NCBI GenBank assembly: GCA_050694015.1
Contig: JBOGWY010000290.1
Location: 1 to 9,154, forward strand
Length of the DNA stretch: 9,154 nucleotides
Direction of reading: 5' to 3'
Source of the DNA: JBOGWY01 sp050694015
Lineage (GTDB): Bacteria > Actinomycetota > CADDZG01 > WHSQ01
The notes beneath the pieces are model-generated. The model worked only from the letters and a program-made list of their open reading frames with translations. It was not told where the DNA came from and made no database searches. Position numbers and translations under genes: made by a program. Shown in pieces: positions 1 to 8,878 of this stretch (position 1 is its first letter; each line of letters starts with the position of its first letter).

Positions 1-321
1 ATCCTCCGCGTAGTTGGGCAGGTTCTCAGCGAAGTTGGTGATCTGATCAACCAGTGGCGGGATCACCGCAGCGATGAATCCTCCCAACAGCAGTAGAACG
101 GCGAAGAGGATGATCGCGACCGCGAACCCACGACGCATACCTTTGTGTTCGAGCCAGCGCACCGCCGGATCGAGCCCGACGGCGAAGAAGGCCGCCACGA
201 ACACCAGGAGGAGCACCGACCGCACGCGCCAGAGCGCGTAGATGATCAGCAGGGCGGCGGCCGCGGTGAAGACGACTCGGAAGACCGTTGCGGTGGACGG
301 GGCCTCCCGGCGGTACGCCAA
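1..321 (-). CDS. AI-2E/PerM-family membrane transporter, N-terminal part (cut by left window edge)
   Basis: This is the first 107 codons of a membrane protein; its 3' end lies beyond base 1. After a short basic N-terminus (about residues 1-14) come two adjacent hydrophobic stretches at about residues 14-42, a polar loop containing GLDPAVRWLEHKGMRRG at about 42-58, a third span at about 59-80, and then PPLVDQITNFAENLP. This pattern (paired spans, a loop with Pro and basic residues, a third span, then an amphipathic PxxxxQ segment) is the usual N-terminus of the AI-2E transporter family (PF01594; TqsA, PerM, YdiK types). Members are about 350-400 residues with around eight spans; substrates vary and cannot be named here. 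The start is taken as TTG at 321, because GAGAGG lies 6 nt upstream and no ATG or GTG is in frame before the first span. It follows ppdK on the same strand by 67 nt and may be co-transcribed. A homologous full-length copy lies at 4931-6049 on the other strand. Confidence 0.8.
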   Translation of the reverse strand, partial: MAYRREAPSTATVFRVVFTAAAALLIIYALWRVRSVLLLVFVAAFFAVGLDPAVRWLEHKGMRRGFAVAIILFAVLLLLGGFIAAVIPPLVDQITNFAENLPNYAED

Positions 322-356
322 TCGCTCCCTCTCGACGAAATCTTCTGCAGTTACAA

Positions 357-373
357 CCGGGACGCAAGCCCGG
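357..373 (-). other. Small hairpin between ppdK and the AI-2E gene
   Basis: The minus strand reads CCGGG, a 7-nt loop, then CCCGG, followed by TTGTAACTG. It sits 16 nt after the ppdK stop and 36 nt before the TTG start of the next gene. A 5-bp GC stem could be a weak terminator or attenuator, or a processing site that sets relative expression of the two genes. The following U content is poor, so a full intrinsic terminator is unlikely. Low confidence. Confidence 0.25.
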
Positions 374-388
374 CGCAGATTAGTTCGG

Positions 389-3286
<2,898 letters not shown>

Positions 3287-3289
3287 GAC

Positions 3290-3553
3290 TCAGTGGCCTC
3301 CCTCAGGCTCCTCCAGGTCGATGTTCACTTCCCGATCCTCGTCTCCCAGCTCGACCTTTGCGGTTCCTCGATGACCGTGCGCGTCCCAGACGTTCAGCTC
3401 CCACGACCCCGGGACCAGGTGGTAGGTGTAGGCCCCTCGATCGTCGACCTGTACCTGGTCGAGCGTGTCGCCCTGCGAGTTGTGGAGCTCGACGACGGCG
3501 GTCGCGGCGGGCTTGTCGCCGTGAACCGTGATGTTTCCCGAAAGCTTCGGCAT
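3290..3553 (-). CDS. Small beta-sandwich-like protein (transthyretin/carboxypeptidase-regulatory-like or DUF1416-like)
   Basis: An 87-residue protein, acidic at its C-terminus, with no signal peptide, membrane span or cysteine. Its pattern of short alternating strands resembles the transthyretin-like/carboxypeptidase regulatory fold: LSGNITVHGDKPAATAVVEL (residues 4-23), then GDTLDQVQVDDRGAYTYHLVPGSWELNVW (29-57), where the G-x-Y-x-x-x-x-x-PGSW turn is characteristic, then GTAKVELGDEDREVNIDL (63-80). Actinobacterial DUF1416 proteins have this general look and size, but family membership is only suggested. The ATG at 3553 has AAGGGGG 4 nt upstream. It starts 25 nt after glyS, and its stop is 3 nt before the ppdK ATG. 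Its last codons (Glu-Gly-Gly-His) contain the ppdK Shine-Dalgarno, so it is likely translationally coupled to ppdK. The function is unknown; a binding or accessory role for PPDK is possible from position alone. Confidence 0.8.
   Translation of the reverse strand: MPKLSGNITVHGDKPAATAVVELHNSQGDTLDQVQVDDRGAYTYHLVPGSWELNVWDAHGHRGTAKVELGDEDREVNIDLEEPEGGH
3297..3302 (-). promoter_or_regulatory. ppdK ribosome binding site inside the upstream small gene
   Basis: On the minus strand GGGAGG lies 10 nt before the ppdK ATG and within the final sense codons of the 87-residue gene. Ribosomes terminating on the small gene would be placed on the ppdK start, which argues for coupled translation and for the ATG at 3286 as the true start. 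Confidence 0.6.
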
Positions 3554-3578
3554 TACTCCCCCTTGGTCTCCAGGCTCA

Positions 3579-4901
3579 TCAGAAGCGTTTGGTCAGGTAC
3601 TCGACGAGGCCGTTGATCGGGATCCGCTCCTGCTCCATCGAGTCGCGGTCGCGGACGGTGACCTGTTGGTCTTCGAGCGTGTCGAAGTCGATCGTCACAC
3701 AGAAGGGGGTGCCGACCTCGTCCTGGCGCCGATAACGGCGGCCGATCGCCTGGGTGACGTCGATGTCACTGACGAAGTGTGGGCGGATCTCCGCCGCCAC
3801 CTTCTCGGCCACCGGCACCAGATCGGCGTGCTTGGACAGCGGCAACACCGCGACCTTGATCGGAGCGAGACGTTTGTCGAGCTTCAGGACGGTGCGCTTC
3901 TCCATCTTGCCCTGCGCGCTCATCGCCTCTTCCTCGGAGTACGCGTCGATCAGGAACGCGAGCGTCGGTCGCTCGACGCCGACCGCAGGCTCGATCACGT
4001 AGGGGACGTAGCGCTCTTCGGTATCGGGATCGAAATAGCTGAGGTCCTGACCCGAGTGCTTGGTGTGCGCCTTGAGGTCGTAGTCGGTGCGGTTCGCGAT
4101 GCCCTCGAGCTCGGACCAGCCCATGCCGGGGAAGTCGTACTCGATGTCGTAGGTGCGCTTCGCGTAGTGCGAGAGCTCGTCGGCTTCGTGCTCGCGGAGC
4201 CTGATCTTGTCTTTCGTCACCCCGAGGTCGAGGTACCAGTTCATGCGTTCGTTGAGCCAGTAGTCGTGCCACTCGTCGTCGGTGCCCGGTTTGACGAAGA
4301 ACTCCATCTCCATCTGCTCGAACTCGCGCGTGCGGAACACGAAGTTCCCGGGAGTGATCTCGTTGCGGAAGCTCTTGCCTTGCTGTGCGATACCGAAGGG
4401 GATCCGCTTGCGGCTCGACTGCTGCACGGTCATGAAGTCGACGAACATGCCCTGGGCCGTCTCCGGTCGCAGGTAGACGATGTGCGCCGAGTCCTCGACC
4501 GGGCCCATGTGGCTCTTGAACATCAGGTGGAACTGACGCGGCTCGGTCCACGCGTCCTTGGTGCCGCAGTCCGGGCATGCCTTGGAGAGGTCGATGTGGT
4601 CGGCGCGGAAGCGGTGGTGACAATTCGTGCATTCCACCAGCGGGTCGGTGAACGTCTCGACGTGCCCCGACGCCTCCCACACCTTCGGGGACATGAGGAT
4701 CGAGCTCTCGAGGCCGACGACGTCGTCGCGCAGATGGACCATCGAGCGCCACCACTCGTTCTTGACGTTGCGCTTGAGCTCGATGCCGAGGGGGCCCCAG
4801 TCCCAGGCGGAGCGCAGGCCGCCGTAGATCTCGCTCGACGGGAACACGATGCCCCGTCGCTTGCACAGGTTGACGACGGTGTCGATGGAAACCTCGGTCA
4901 A
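3579..4901 (-). CDS. glyS: Glycine--tRNA ligase (alpha2, class II type)
   Basis: Cytosolic enzyme that charges tRNA-Gly with glycine using ATP. The single-chain 440-residue form matches the alpha2 glycyl-tRNA synthetases of Actinobacteria, Thermus, archaea and eukaryotes rather than the GlyQ/GlyS tetramer. Visible features in order: the N-terminal catalytic core opening (KRRGIVFPSSEIYGGLR, SAWDWGPLGIELK, residues 14-43); a Cys4 zinc-binding insert with cysteines at 91, 94, 109 and 112; YLRPETAQGMF (143-153); class II motif 2 at FRNEITPGNFVFRTREF (178-194); motif 3 around EPAVGVERPTLAFL with Arg311; and the C-terminal anticodon-binding domain from about 345 to 440 (SDIDVTQAIGRRYRRQDEVG, VRDRDSMEQERI). 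The start is TTG at 4901, giving the expected short N-terminus, with a purine-rich GGAAGGGGAG just upstream. It is first in the minus-strand operon and is divergent from the transporter gene at 4931. Confidence 0.96.
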   Translation of the reverse strand: MTEVSIDTVVNLCKRRGIVFPSSEIYGGLRSAWDWGPLGIELKRNVKNEWWRSMVHLRDDVVGLESSILMSPKVWEASGHVETFTDPLVECTNCHHRFRADHIDLSKACPDCGTKDAWTEPRQFHLMFKSHMGPVEDSAHIVYLRPETAQGMFVDFMTVQQSSRKRIPFGIAQQGKSFRNEITPGNFVFRTREFEQMEMEFFVKPGTDDEWHDYWLNERMNWYLDLGVTKDKIRLREHEADELSHYAKRTYDIEYDFPGMGWSELEGIANRTDYDLKAHTKHSGQDLSYFDPDTEERYVPYVIEPAVGVERPTLAFLIDAYSEEEAMSAQGKMEKRTVLKLDKRLAPIKVAVLPLSKHADLVPVAEKVAAEIRPHFVSDIDVTQAIGRRYRRQDEVGTPFCVTIDFDTLEDQQVTVRDRDSMEQERIPINGLVEYLTKRF

Positions 4902-4930
4902 AACTCCCCTTCCTCTCCTTCTGTACAGGC

Positions 4931-4936
4931 ATGATA
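4931..4936 (-). promoter_or_regulatory. Possible -10 element for the glyS operon
   Basis: The minus strand reads TATCAT, a 5 of 6 match to TATAAT, placed so that transcription would start about 24 nt before the glyS TTG. No good -35 box lies 16-19 nt upstream, where the sequence is GC/pyrimidine rich. The element overlaps the proposed ATG of the divergent gene, so the two promoters would have to be interleaved. Weak evidence. Confidence 0.22.
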
Positions 4937-6049
4937 GACGGCGGTTCTCTAAGGGAGACGAGGCACATACCTACCGAAACGGACGTCCACGTTCCGCGGT
5001 GGCTCGCTCAAGCCGCCGCCATCAGCTGGCGCGTGATCGTGATCGTGACCGCCATCTCGCTCGTGGTGATCGCGCTGGTACGGCTCCGCCTCCTGTTCCT
5101 TCCGATCTTCGTCGCGCTGCTCGCGTCCACGCTCCTGGTGCCACTCGCGAACCGCCTCAAAGCCAAGCGGTGGCCGGCCGCGCTTGCGAGCTTCGCGGTG
5201 CTGGCCGCGGCGATCGTGGTCGTCTCGGGGGTGGTCGCCCTCCTCGCTCCGCAGGTCGCCGACGAGCTCGACGAGGTCGGTCAGAGCCTGAAAGCGGGTA
5301 CCGAGCGCGTGATCGCGTGGCTGACCGAGGGCCCCCTCGGGCTCGAGGCGGCGCAGATCGACAACTTCGTCGACACCGCCGCCGAGCGTCTCCGCGCCAA
5401 CAGCTCGCAGATAACGAGTGGTGTCGTCGCCGGGGCTGTGGTCATCGGTGAGGCGATCGCGGGACTCCTGCTGACTCTCGTGCTCCTGTTCTTCTTCATC
5501 AAGGACGGCGACAAGATCGCCACGTGGGCGCTGTCGTTGGTCGCGCCCTCACGTCGCGCTCTCGTGCGGAAGATGGGAGCGCGCGGATGGGAAGCGCTGA
5601 CCGGCTACGTGCGCGGCACTGCGATCATCGCCCTGGTCGACGCCATCCTGATCGGGATCGGCTTGTTCATCGTCGGCGTACCGCTCGTGGTGCCGCTGAT
5701 GGTGCTGACGTTCCTCGGTGCGTTCTTCCCGCTGGTCGGCGCGGTGCTCGCCGGTGCCGTGGCCGCGCTCGTGGCGCTGGTGACGACCGGCCCCCTCGAC
5801 GCGTTGATCGTCGTCGCGATCGTGACGGTCATCCAGCAGGTCGAAGGTGACGTCCTGCAACCGGTCGTGATGGGACGGTCGGTGAACCTCCATCCCCTCG
5901 CCGTGCTCTTGTCGTTGACGGCGGGTGCGATCCTCGGCGGCATCCCCGGCGCGTTCGTCGCCGTTCCGGTCACGGCCGTCATCGCGGCTGCGATCGGTGT
6001 GGCGCGGGGCCATGGCGCCGCCCACGACACCGTGGAGACCCCGGCTTAG
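4931..6049 (+). CDS. AI-2E/PerM-family membrane transporter
   Basis: A 372-residue polytopic inner-membrane protein of the AI-2E transporter family (PF01594). Two N-terminal spans cover about 32-51 and 53-72, a third about 84-107, followed by a long amphipathic region (PQVADELDEVGQSL, 107-120, to about 160). The C-terminal half carries spans at about 165-190, 229-250, 252-283, 289-303 and 323-357. Family signatures are FFFIKDGDKI (187-196), GYVRGTAIIALVDAI (225-239), a Gly/Pro-rich GAFFPLVGAVLAG (263-275), QQVEGDVLQPVVMG (302-315) and HPLAVLLSL (321-329). Characterised relatives include the autoinducer-2 exporter TqsA and proteins linked to Na+/H+ exchange, so the substrate is open. ATG at 4931 is the only usual in-frame start before the first span, although no clear Shine-Dalgarno precedes it. 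It leads the three-gene operon; the next gene begins at the base after its stop codon. It is a paralog of the truncated gene at 1-321. Confidence 0.92.
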   Translation: MIDGGSLRETRHIPTETDVHVPRWLAQAAAISWRVIVIVTAISLVVIALVRLRLLFLPIFVALLASTLLVPLANRLKAKRWPAALASFAVLAAAIVVVSGVVALLAPQVADELDEVGQSLKAGTERVIAWLTEGPLGLEAAQIDNFVDTAAERLRANSSQITSGVVAGAVVIGEAIAGLLLTLVLLFFFIKDGDKIATWALSLVAPSRRALVRKMGARGWEALTGYVRGTAIIALVDAILIGIGLFIVGVPLVVPLMVLTFLGAFFPLVGAVLAGAVAALVALVTTGPLDALIVVAIVTVIQQVEGDVLQPVVMGRSVNLHPLAVLLSLTAGAILGGIPGAFVAVPVTAVIAAAIGVARGHGAAHDTVETPA

Positions 6050-7372
6050 GTGGACGGCGCGCTGGGCCTGGGCCTCGTTCTCCTCCTCATCACGATCCAC
6101 GGTCTGTTCGTCGCCGGCGAGTTCGGCGTCGTCGCGGTGGACCGCAGCAAGATCGAGCAGCTGGCCGAGGATGAGGGCCATCGCCGCGCGCGCAGCGTCC
6201 TCAAGGCACTGAAGACGCTGTCGTTCCAACTCTCCGGCGCGCAGCTCGGCATCACGATCACGTCACTACTGGTCGGGTTCCTGATCGAGCCCGCGATCGC
6301 TCCACTGCTGGAACCGGTAGCCGAGCTGATCGGGCTCGGCGACCGAAGTGCGATCGCGGTCTCGGTCACGGTCGCTCTGATCCTCGCGACGTCCTTCGAG
6401 ATGGTGATGGCCGAGCTCGTCCCGAAGAACCTCGCGATCGCGCGCCCGTTGCCGACCGCGTTCGCGATCGCGGGGCCTCTGCGATTCACCAACCTCTTGA
6501 TGAAGCCGCTGATCGTGTTCCTCAACGCATCGGCCAACGCAACGGTGCGCCTCTTGGGCATCGAACCGCGCGAGGAGCTCACGTCGGTGTACTCGCTCGG
6601 CGAGCTGCGCGTCATGATCCGGTCGTCCCGGGAGGGCGGCACGCTCGAGGAGGAAGAGGCGTCGCTACTCGTTCGCTCGATCAACTTCGGCGAGAAGACG
6701 GCGGCCGAAGCACTCGTGCCGAGGGTCTCGATCGATCACGTAACGCGGGATCAGACGCTCACGGAACTGACGCAACTCGCCCTCGAGAGCGGGCACTCCC
6801 GCTTCCCCGTCGCCGGCGACAACGTCGACGACATCGTCGGCATCGCCAACGTGAAAGACGTCTACGCGACCCCACCTGAGGACCGCTCGAAGATCAAGGT
6901 CGAAGAGATCATGCGCGACACATTGATCGTGCCCGAGACACGCGATCTCGCATCGCTGTTGCTCGACCTGAGGCGCGAGCGCAAGCACATGGCTATCGCG
7001 ATCGACGAGTACGGGGGCACGGCCGGGATCGTGACGGTCGAGGACGTGCTCGAGGAACTCGTCGGTGAGATCGAGGACGAGTACGACTCCGCCGAGGCCG
7101 GGATCACGGTTCCGCAAGGCTCTTTCGTGGTGTCCGGGATGTTGCACCGGGACGAGGTGGCCGAGCTCACGCGCTTCGTCCTGCCGGACGGCGATTACGA
7201 CACCCTGGCGGGGTTCCTGTTGACGCTGTTCGACCGCATCCCCGAGCAGGGCGAACACATCTCGTACGACGGGTGGGAGTTCAAGGTCATCGAGATGGAG
7301 AAGAACCGGATCGCCAAGGTGCTGCTCGTCGCGCCTGCACCGCGACTGCCGTCCGAGGAGGACGAGCGATGA
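6050..7372 (+). CDS. CNNM/CorC-family (hemolysin-like) DUF21-CBS membrane protein, first copy
   Basis: A 440-residue inner-membrane protein with the three-part CNNM/CorC/HlyC architecture. The DUF21/CNNM membrane domain covers about 1-190: first span 3-24, the LSFQLSGAQLGITITSL region 57-73, further spans about 101-120 and 135-160, and PKNLAIARP at 125-133. A CBS pair covers about 215-340 (GHSRFPV at 248-254, DDIVGIANVKD at 260-270, DEYGGTAGIVTVEDVLEE at 319-336). The CorC-associated domain is at about 352-430 (DYDTLAGFLLTLFDRIPEQG). Relatives export or sense Mg2+ or Co2+, with ATP bound at the CBS pair; the ion here is inferred. GTG at 6050 directly follows the TAG of the transporter gene, with GGAG 12 nt upstream, and gives a complete first span. 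Its first span reads IHGLFVAGEF where most relatives, including its neighbour, have Asn (NGFFVGAEF), and the usual GE-x-x-PKN reads AELVPKN. Confidence 0.93.
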   Translation: MDGALGLGLVLLLITIHGLFVAGEFGVVAVDRSKIEQLAEDEGHRRARSVLKALKTLSFQLSGAQLGITITSLLVGFLIEPAIAPLLEPVAELIGLGDRSAIAVSVTVALILATSFEMVMAELVPKNLAIARPLPTAFAIAGPLRFTNLLMKPLIVFLNASANATVRLLGIEPREELTSVYSLGELRVMIRSSREGGTLEEEEASLLVRSINFGEKTAAEALVPRVSIDHVTRDQTLTELTQLALESGHSRFPVAGDNVDDIVGIANVKDVYATPPEDRSKIKVEEIMRDTLIVPETRDLASLLLDLRRERKHMAIAIDEYGGTAGIVTVEDVLEELVGEIEDEYDSAEAGITVPQGSFVVSGMLHRDEVAELTRFVLPDGDYDTLAGFLLTLFDRIPEQGEHISYDGWEFKVIEMEKNRIAKVLLVAPAPRLPSEEDER

Positions 7373-8676
7373 CGCTCTGGTACCTCGCGATCGCGGTTCT
7401 GCTGTTGCTCCTCAACGGGTTCTTCGTGGGGGCCGAGTTCGCGTTGATCGCCGCACGGCGTTCGAAGATCGAAGAGATGGCCGACGGCGGCAATGCGAGG
7501 GCCCGGGCCGCGCTCCGCTCGTTGCGGGAGCTGTCGTTCATGCTCGCGGGGGCCCAGCTCGGCATCACGATGGCGTCGCTCGGTCTCGGTGCGATCGCGG
7601 AGCCTGCCGTTGCCCGTTTGCTCGAAGCCCCGCTGGACGCCGCCGGGCTCCCGGAAGCCGCCCTTCATTCGGTCGCGTTCGTCATCGCCCTTGCGATCGT
7701 GGTGTTCCTGCACATGGTCGTCGGCGAGATGGCGCCGAAGAACATCGCGATCGCCGAGCCGGAGAAGAGCGCGCTGTGGCTCGCCGCGCCGTTCCGGCTG
7801 TTCACGAACATCTTCCGTCCGTTCATCCTGCTGTTGAACGCGCTGGCGAACGGAACGCTGCGACTGCTCCGCGTCGAGCCGGTCGACGAGCTTCACAACG
7901 TGCACACCTCGGAAGAGCTGGGCCTGATGATCTCGGAAGCGGCCAAGGGCGGGACGATCGACCTCTTCGAGCACCGCCTGCTCTCCGGAGCTATCGCGCT
8001 CTCCGAGCGTGACGCGGCATCGGTGATGGTGCCCCGCACCGACCTCGTCGCCGTCCCCGTCGAGGTGCCGCCCGGCGACATCGAGCGCCTCGTCCTCGAG
8101 ACGGGACATTCCCGGTTCCCCGTGTACGTGAAGGACATCGACACCGTGATCGGGTTCTTCCATGCGAAGGATCTGCTGAAGATCTCCGAGGCCGACCGCG
8201 ACAAGCCGCTGAAGCGCGAGTTCATCCGCAAGATGCTGGTGGTGCCGGAGTCGCGCGACCTGCATCCGTTGCTGTTCGACATGAAGCGCCAGCGCCAGCA
8301 TTTCGCACTCGTGCTCGACGAGCACGGCGGGACCGCCGGGATCGTGACGCTCGAAGACGTCCTGGAAGAGCTCGTCGGCGAGATCCGGGACGAGTACGAC
8401 ATGCTCGAGCTCGGGATCGAGAAGGTCGGCGAAGGCCGGTGGCTGATCCCCGGGACGATGCACGTCGACGAGGCCGAGTCGCGCTTGGGCCTCGACCTGC
8501 CCGAAGGCGAGTACGAGACGGTGGCCGGCTTCGTGATGGATCGACTGGGCCGCATCCCGCAACGCCGCGACGTCGTGCAGTACGACGGATGGCTGATCAG
8601 AGTGATGACGATGCACCGCCGGCGGGTAGTGCAAGTGATGCTAGAGAAAACGGGGGCCGCCCAGCCCCCCGAATAG
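7369..8676 (+). CDS. CNNM/CorC-family (hemolysin-like) DUF21-CBS membrane protein, second copy
   Basis: A 435-residue paralog of the preceding gene with the same order of domains. The DUF21/CNNM membrane domain is about 1-185 (NGFFVGAEFALIAARRSKIE at 16-35, GAQLGITMASLGLG at 61-74, HMVVGEMAPKNIAIAEP at 115-131, further spans about 100-119 and 138-160). The CBS pair is about 210-340 (GHSRFPVYVKDIDTVIGF at 246-263, DEHGGTAGIVTLEDVLEE at 317-334). The CorC-associated domain is about 350-425 (EYETVAGFVMDRLGRIPQRR). It probably takes part in Mg2+ or other divalent-cation homeostasis, regulated by nucleotide binding to the CBS pair. ATG at 7369 overlaps the previous stop (ATGA) and has GAGGAGGA 6 nt upstream, so it is preferred over a longer in-frame ATG at 7273. 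Its last codons, encoding TGAAQPPE, form a GC-rich hairpin that serves as a terminator on the opposite strand. Confidence 0.95.
   Translation: MTLWYLAIAVLLLLLNGFFVGAEFALIAARRSKIEEMADGGNARARAALRSLRELSFMLAGAQLGITMASLGLGAIAEPAVARLLEAPLDAAGLPEAALHSVAFVIALAIVVFLHMVVGEMAPKNIAIAEPEKSALWLAAPFRLFTNIFRPFILLLNALANGTLRLLRVEPVDELHNVHTSEELGLMISEAAKGGTIDLFEHRLLSGAIALSERDAASVMVPRTDLVAVPVEVPPGDIERLVLETGHSRFPVYVKDIDTVIGFFHAKDLLKISEADRDKPLKREFIRKMLVVPESRDLHPLLFDMKRQRQHFALVLDEHGGTAGIVTLEDVLEELVGEIRDEYDMLELGIEKVGEGRWLIPGTMHVDEAESRLGLDLPEGEYETVAGFVMDRLGRIPQRRDVVQYDGWLIRVMTMHRRRVVQVMLEKTGAAQPPE
8643..8671 (-). terminator. Intrinsic terminator for the right-hand minus-strand transcript
   Basis: Read on the minus strand, GGGGGC (8669-8664), loop TGGGCG, GCCCCC (8657-8652), then GTTTTCTC. 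A six-pair all-GC stem followed by a U-rich tract is a textbook intrinsic terminator. It lies 64 nt beyond the stop of the 47-residue gene. The same bases encode the last codons and stop of the second CNNM gene on the plus strand. Confidence 0.7.
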
Positions 8677-8679
8677 GCC

Positions 8680-8731
8680 CCTTCTAGTCAGACTTTTCGG
8701 CGTTATACGCCCCTTTTCTCCGACTAGAAGG
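8680..8731. terminator. 52-nt inverted repeat with nested hairpin at the convergent junction
   Basis: A perfect 10-bp inverted repeat, CCTTCTAGTC at 8680-8689 and GACTAGAAGG at 8722-8731, encloses a second stem, GGCGT/ACGCC at 8699-8711 with loop TAT. On the plus strand the inner hairpin is followed by CCTTTTCTCC, so it suits termination of the transporter-CNNM operon, whose last stop codon is 3 nt before the repeat. The outer stem may be a 3' stabilising structure or a bidirectional stop. No U tract follows the outer stem, so the exact termination point is uncertain. Confidence 0.6.
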
Positions 8732-8734
8732 TGG

Positions 8735-8878
8735 TCAGCGCTGATCGAGTTTCTCGGCGATCCGCTCGACGGCCCTCGTCAGACGCGTCAGCAGCACGAG
8801 TATGTAGATGAACGTGCCGATGTAGAAGAGGATCGAGAGCGGAGCGATGAGTTCGAAGAGGCTGAATCCGGCCATCAT
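8735..8878 (-). CDS. Small single-span membrane protein (47 aa)
   Basis: A 47-residue protein beginning MMAGFSLFELIAPLS, with one strong hydrophobic span at about residues 9-30 (LFYIGTFIYILVLL core), then a charged amphipathic helix TRLTRAVERIAEKLDQR that would lie in the cytosol by the positive-inside rule. The general shape (one span followed by a heptad-like RAVERIAEKLD tail) resembles short uncharacterised proteins such as DUF4083, but no family is claimed. The first ATG (8878) overlaps the stop of the upstream LVIVD-like gene as ATGA and has GAGG 8 nt upstream, so translation is probably coupled. A longer in-frame reading that starts at 9049 is rejected, because it would read through the upstream gene in the wrong frame. 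The following terminator begins 64 nt after its stop. The function is unknown; it could anchor or assist the product of the upstream gene. Confidence 0.72.
   Translation of the reverse strand: MMAGFSLFELIAPLSILFYIGTFIYILVLLTRLTRAVERIAEKLDQR

Noticed and set aside
47..367. A 106-codon minus-strand frame at the left edge
   Set aside because: It is Arg/Gly-rich without domain features; the neighbouring frame encodes a proper AI-2E N-terminus with hydrophobic spans.
4902..4930. A T-box or other riboswitch leader upstream of glyS
   Set aside because: Only 29 nt separate the two start codons and no T-box sequence or specifier stem is visible, so there is no room for one unless it lies inside the transporter gene, where none was seen.
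3528..4934. A 468-codon open frame on the plus strand opposite glyS
   Set aside because: It is antisense to a well-supported glycyl-tRNA synthetase, with low-complexity composition and no domain.
7273..7368. A 32-codon N-terminal extension of the second CNNM gene
   Set aside because: It would overlap the first CNNM gene by 100 nt and add a polar, basic, non-conserved leader. The ATG at 7369 has a good RBS and begins directly at the first membrane span.
7195..8634. A 479-codon open frame on the minus strand opposite the CNNM genes
   Set aside because: It is antisense to two genes with clear family motifs. Its product is rich in His, Asp, Arg and Gln with no recognisable domain, as expected of a high-GC shadow frame.
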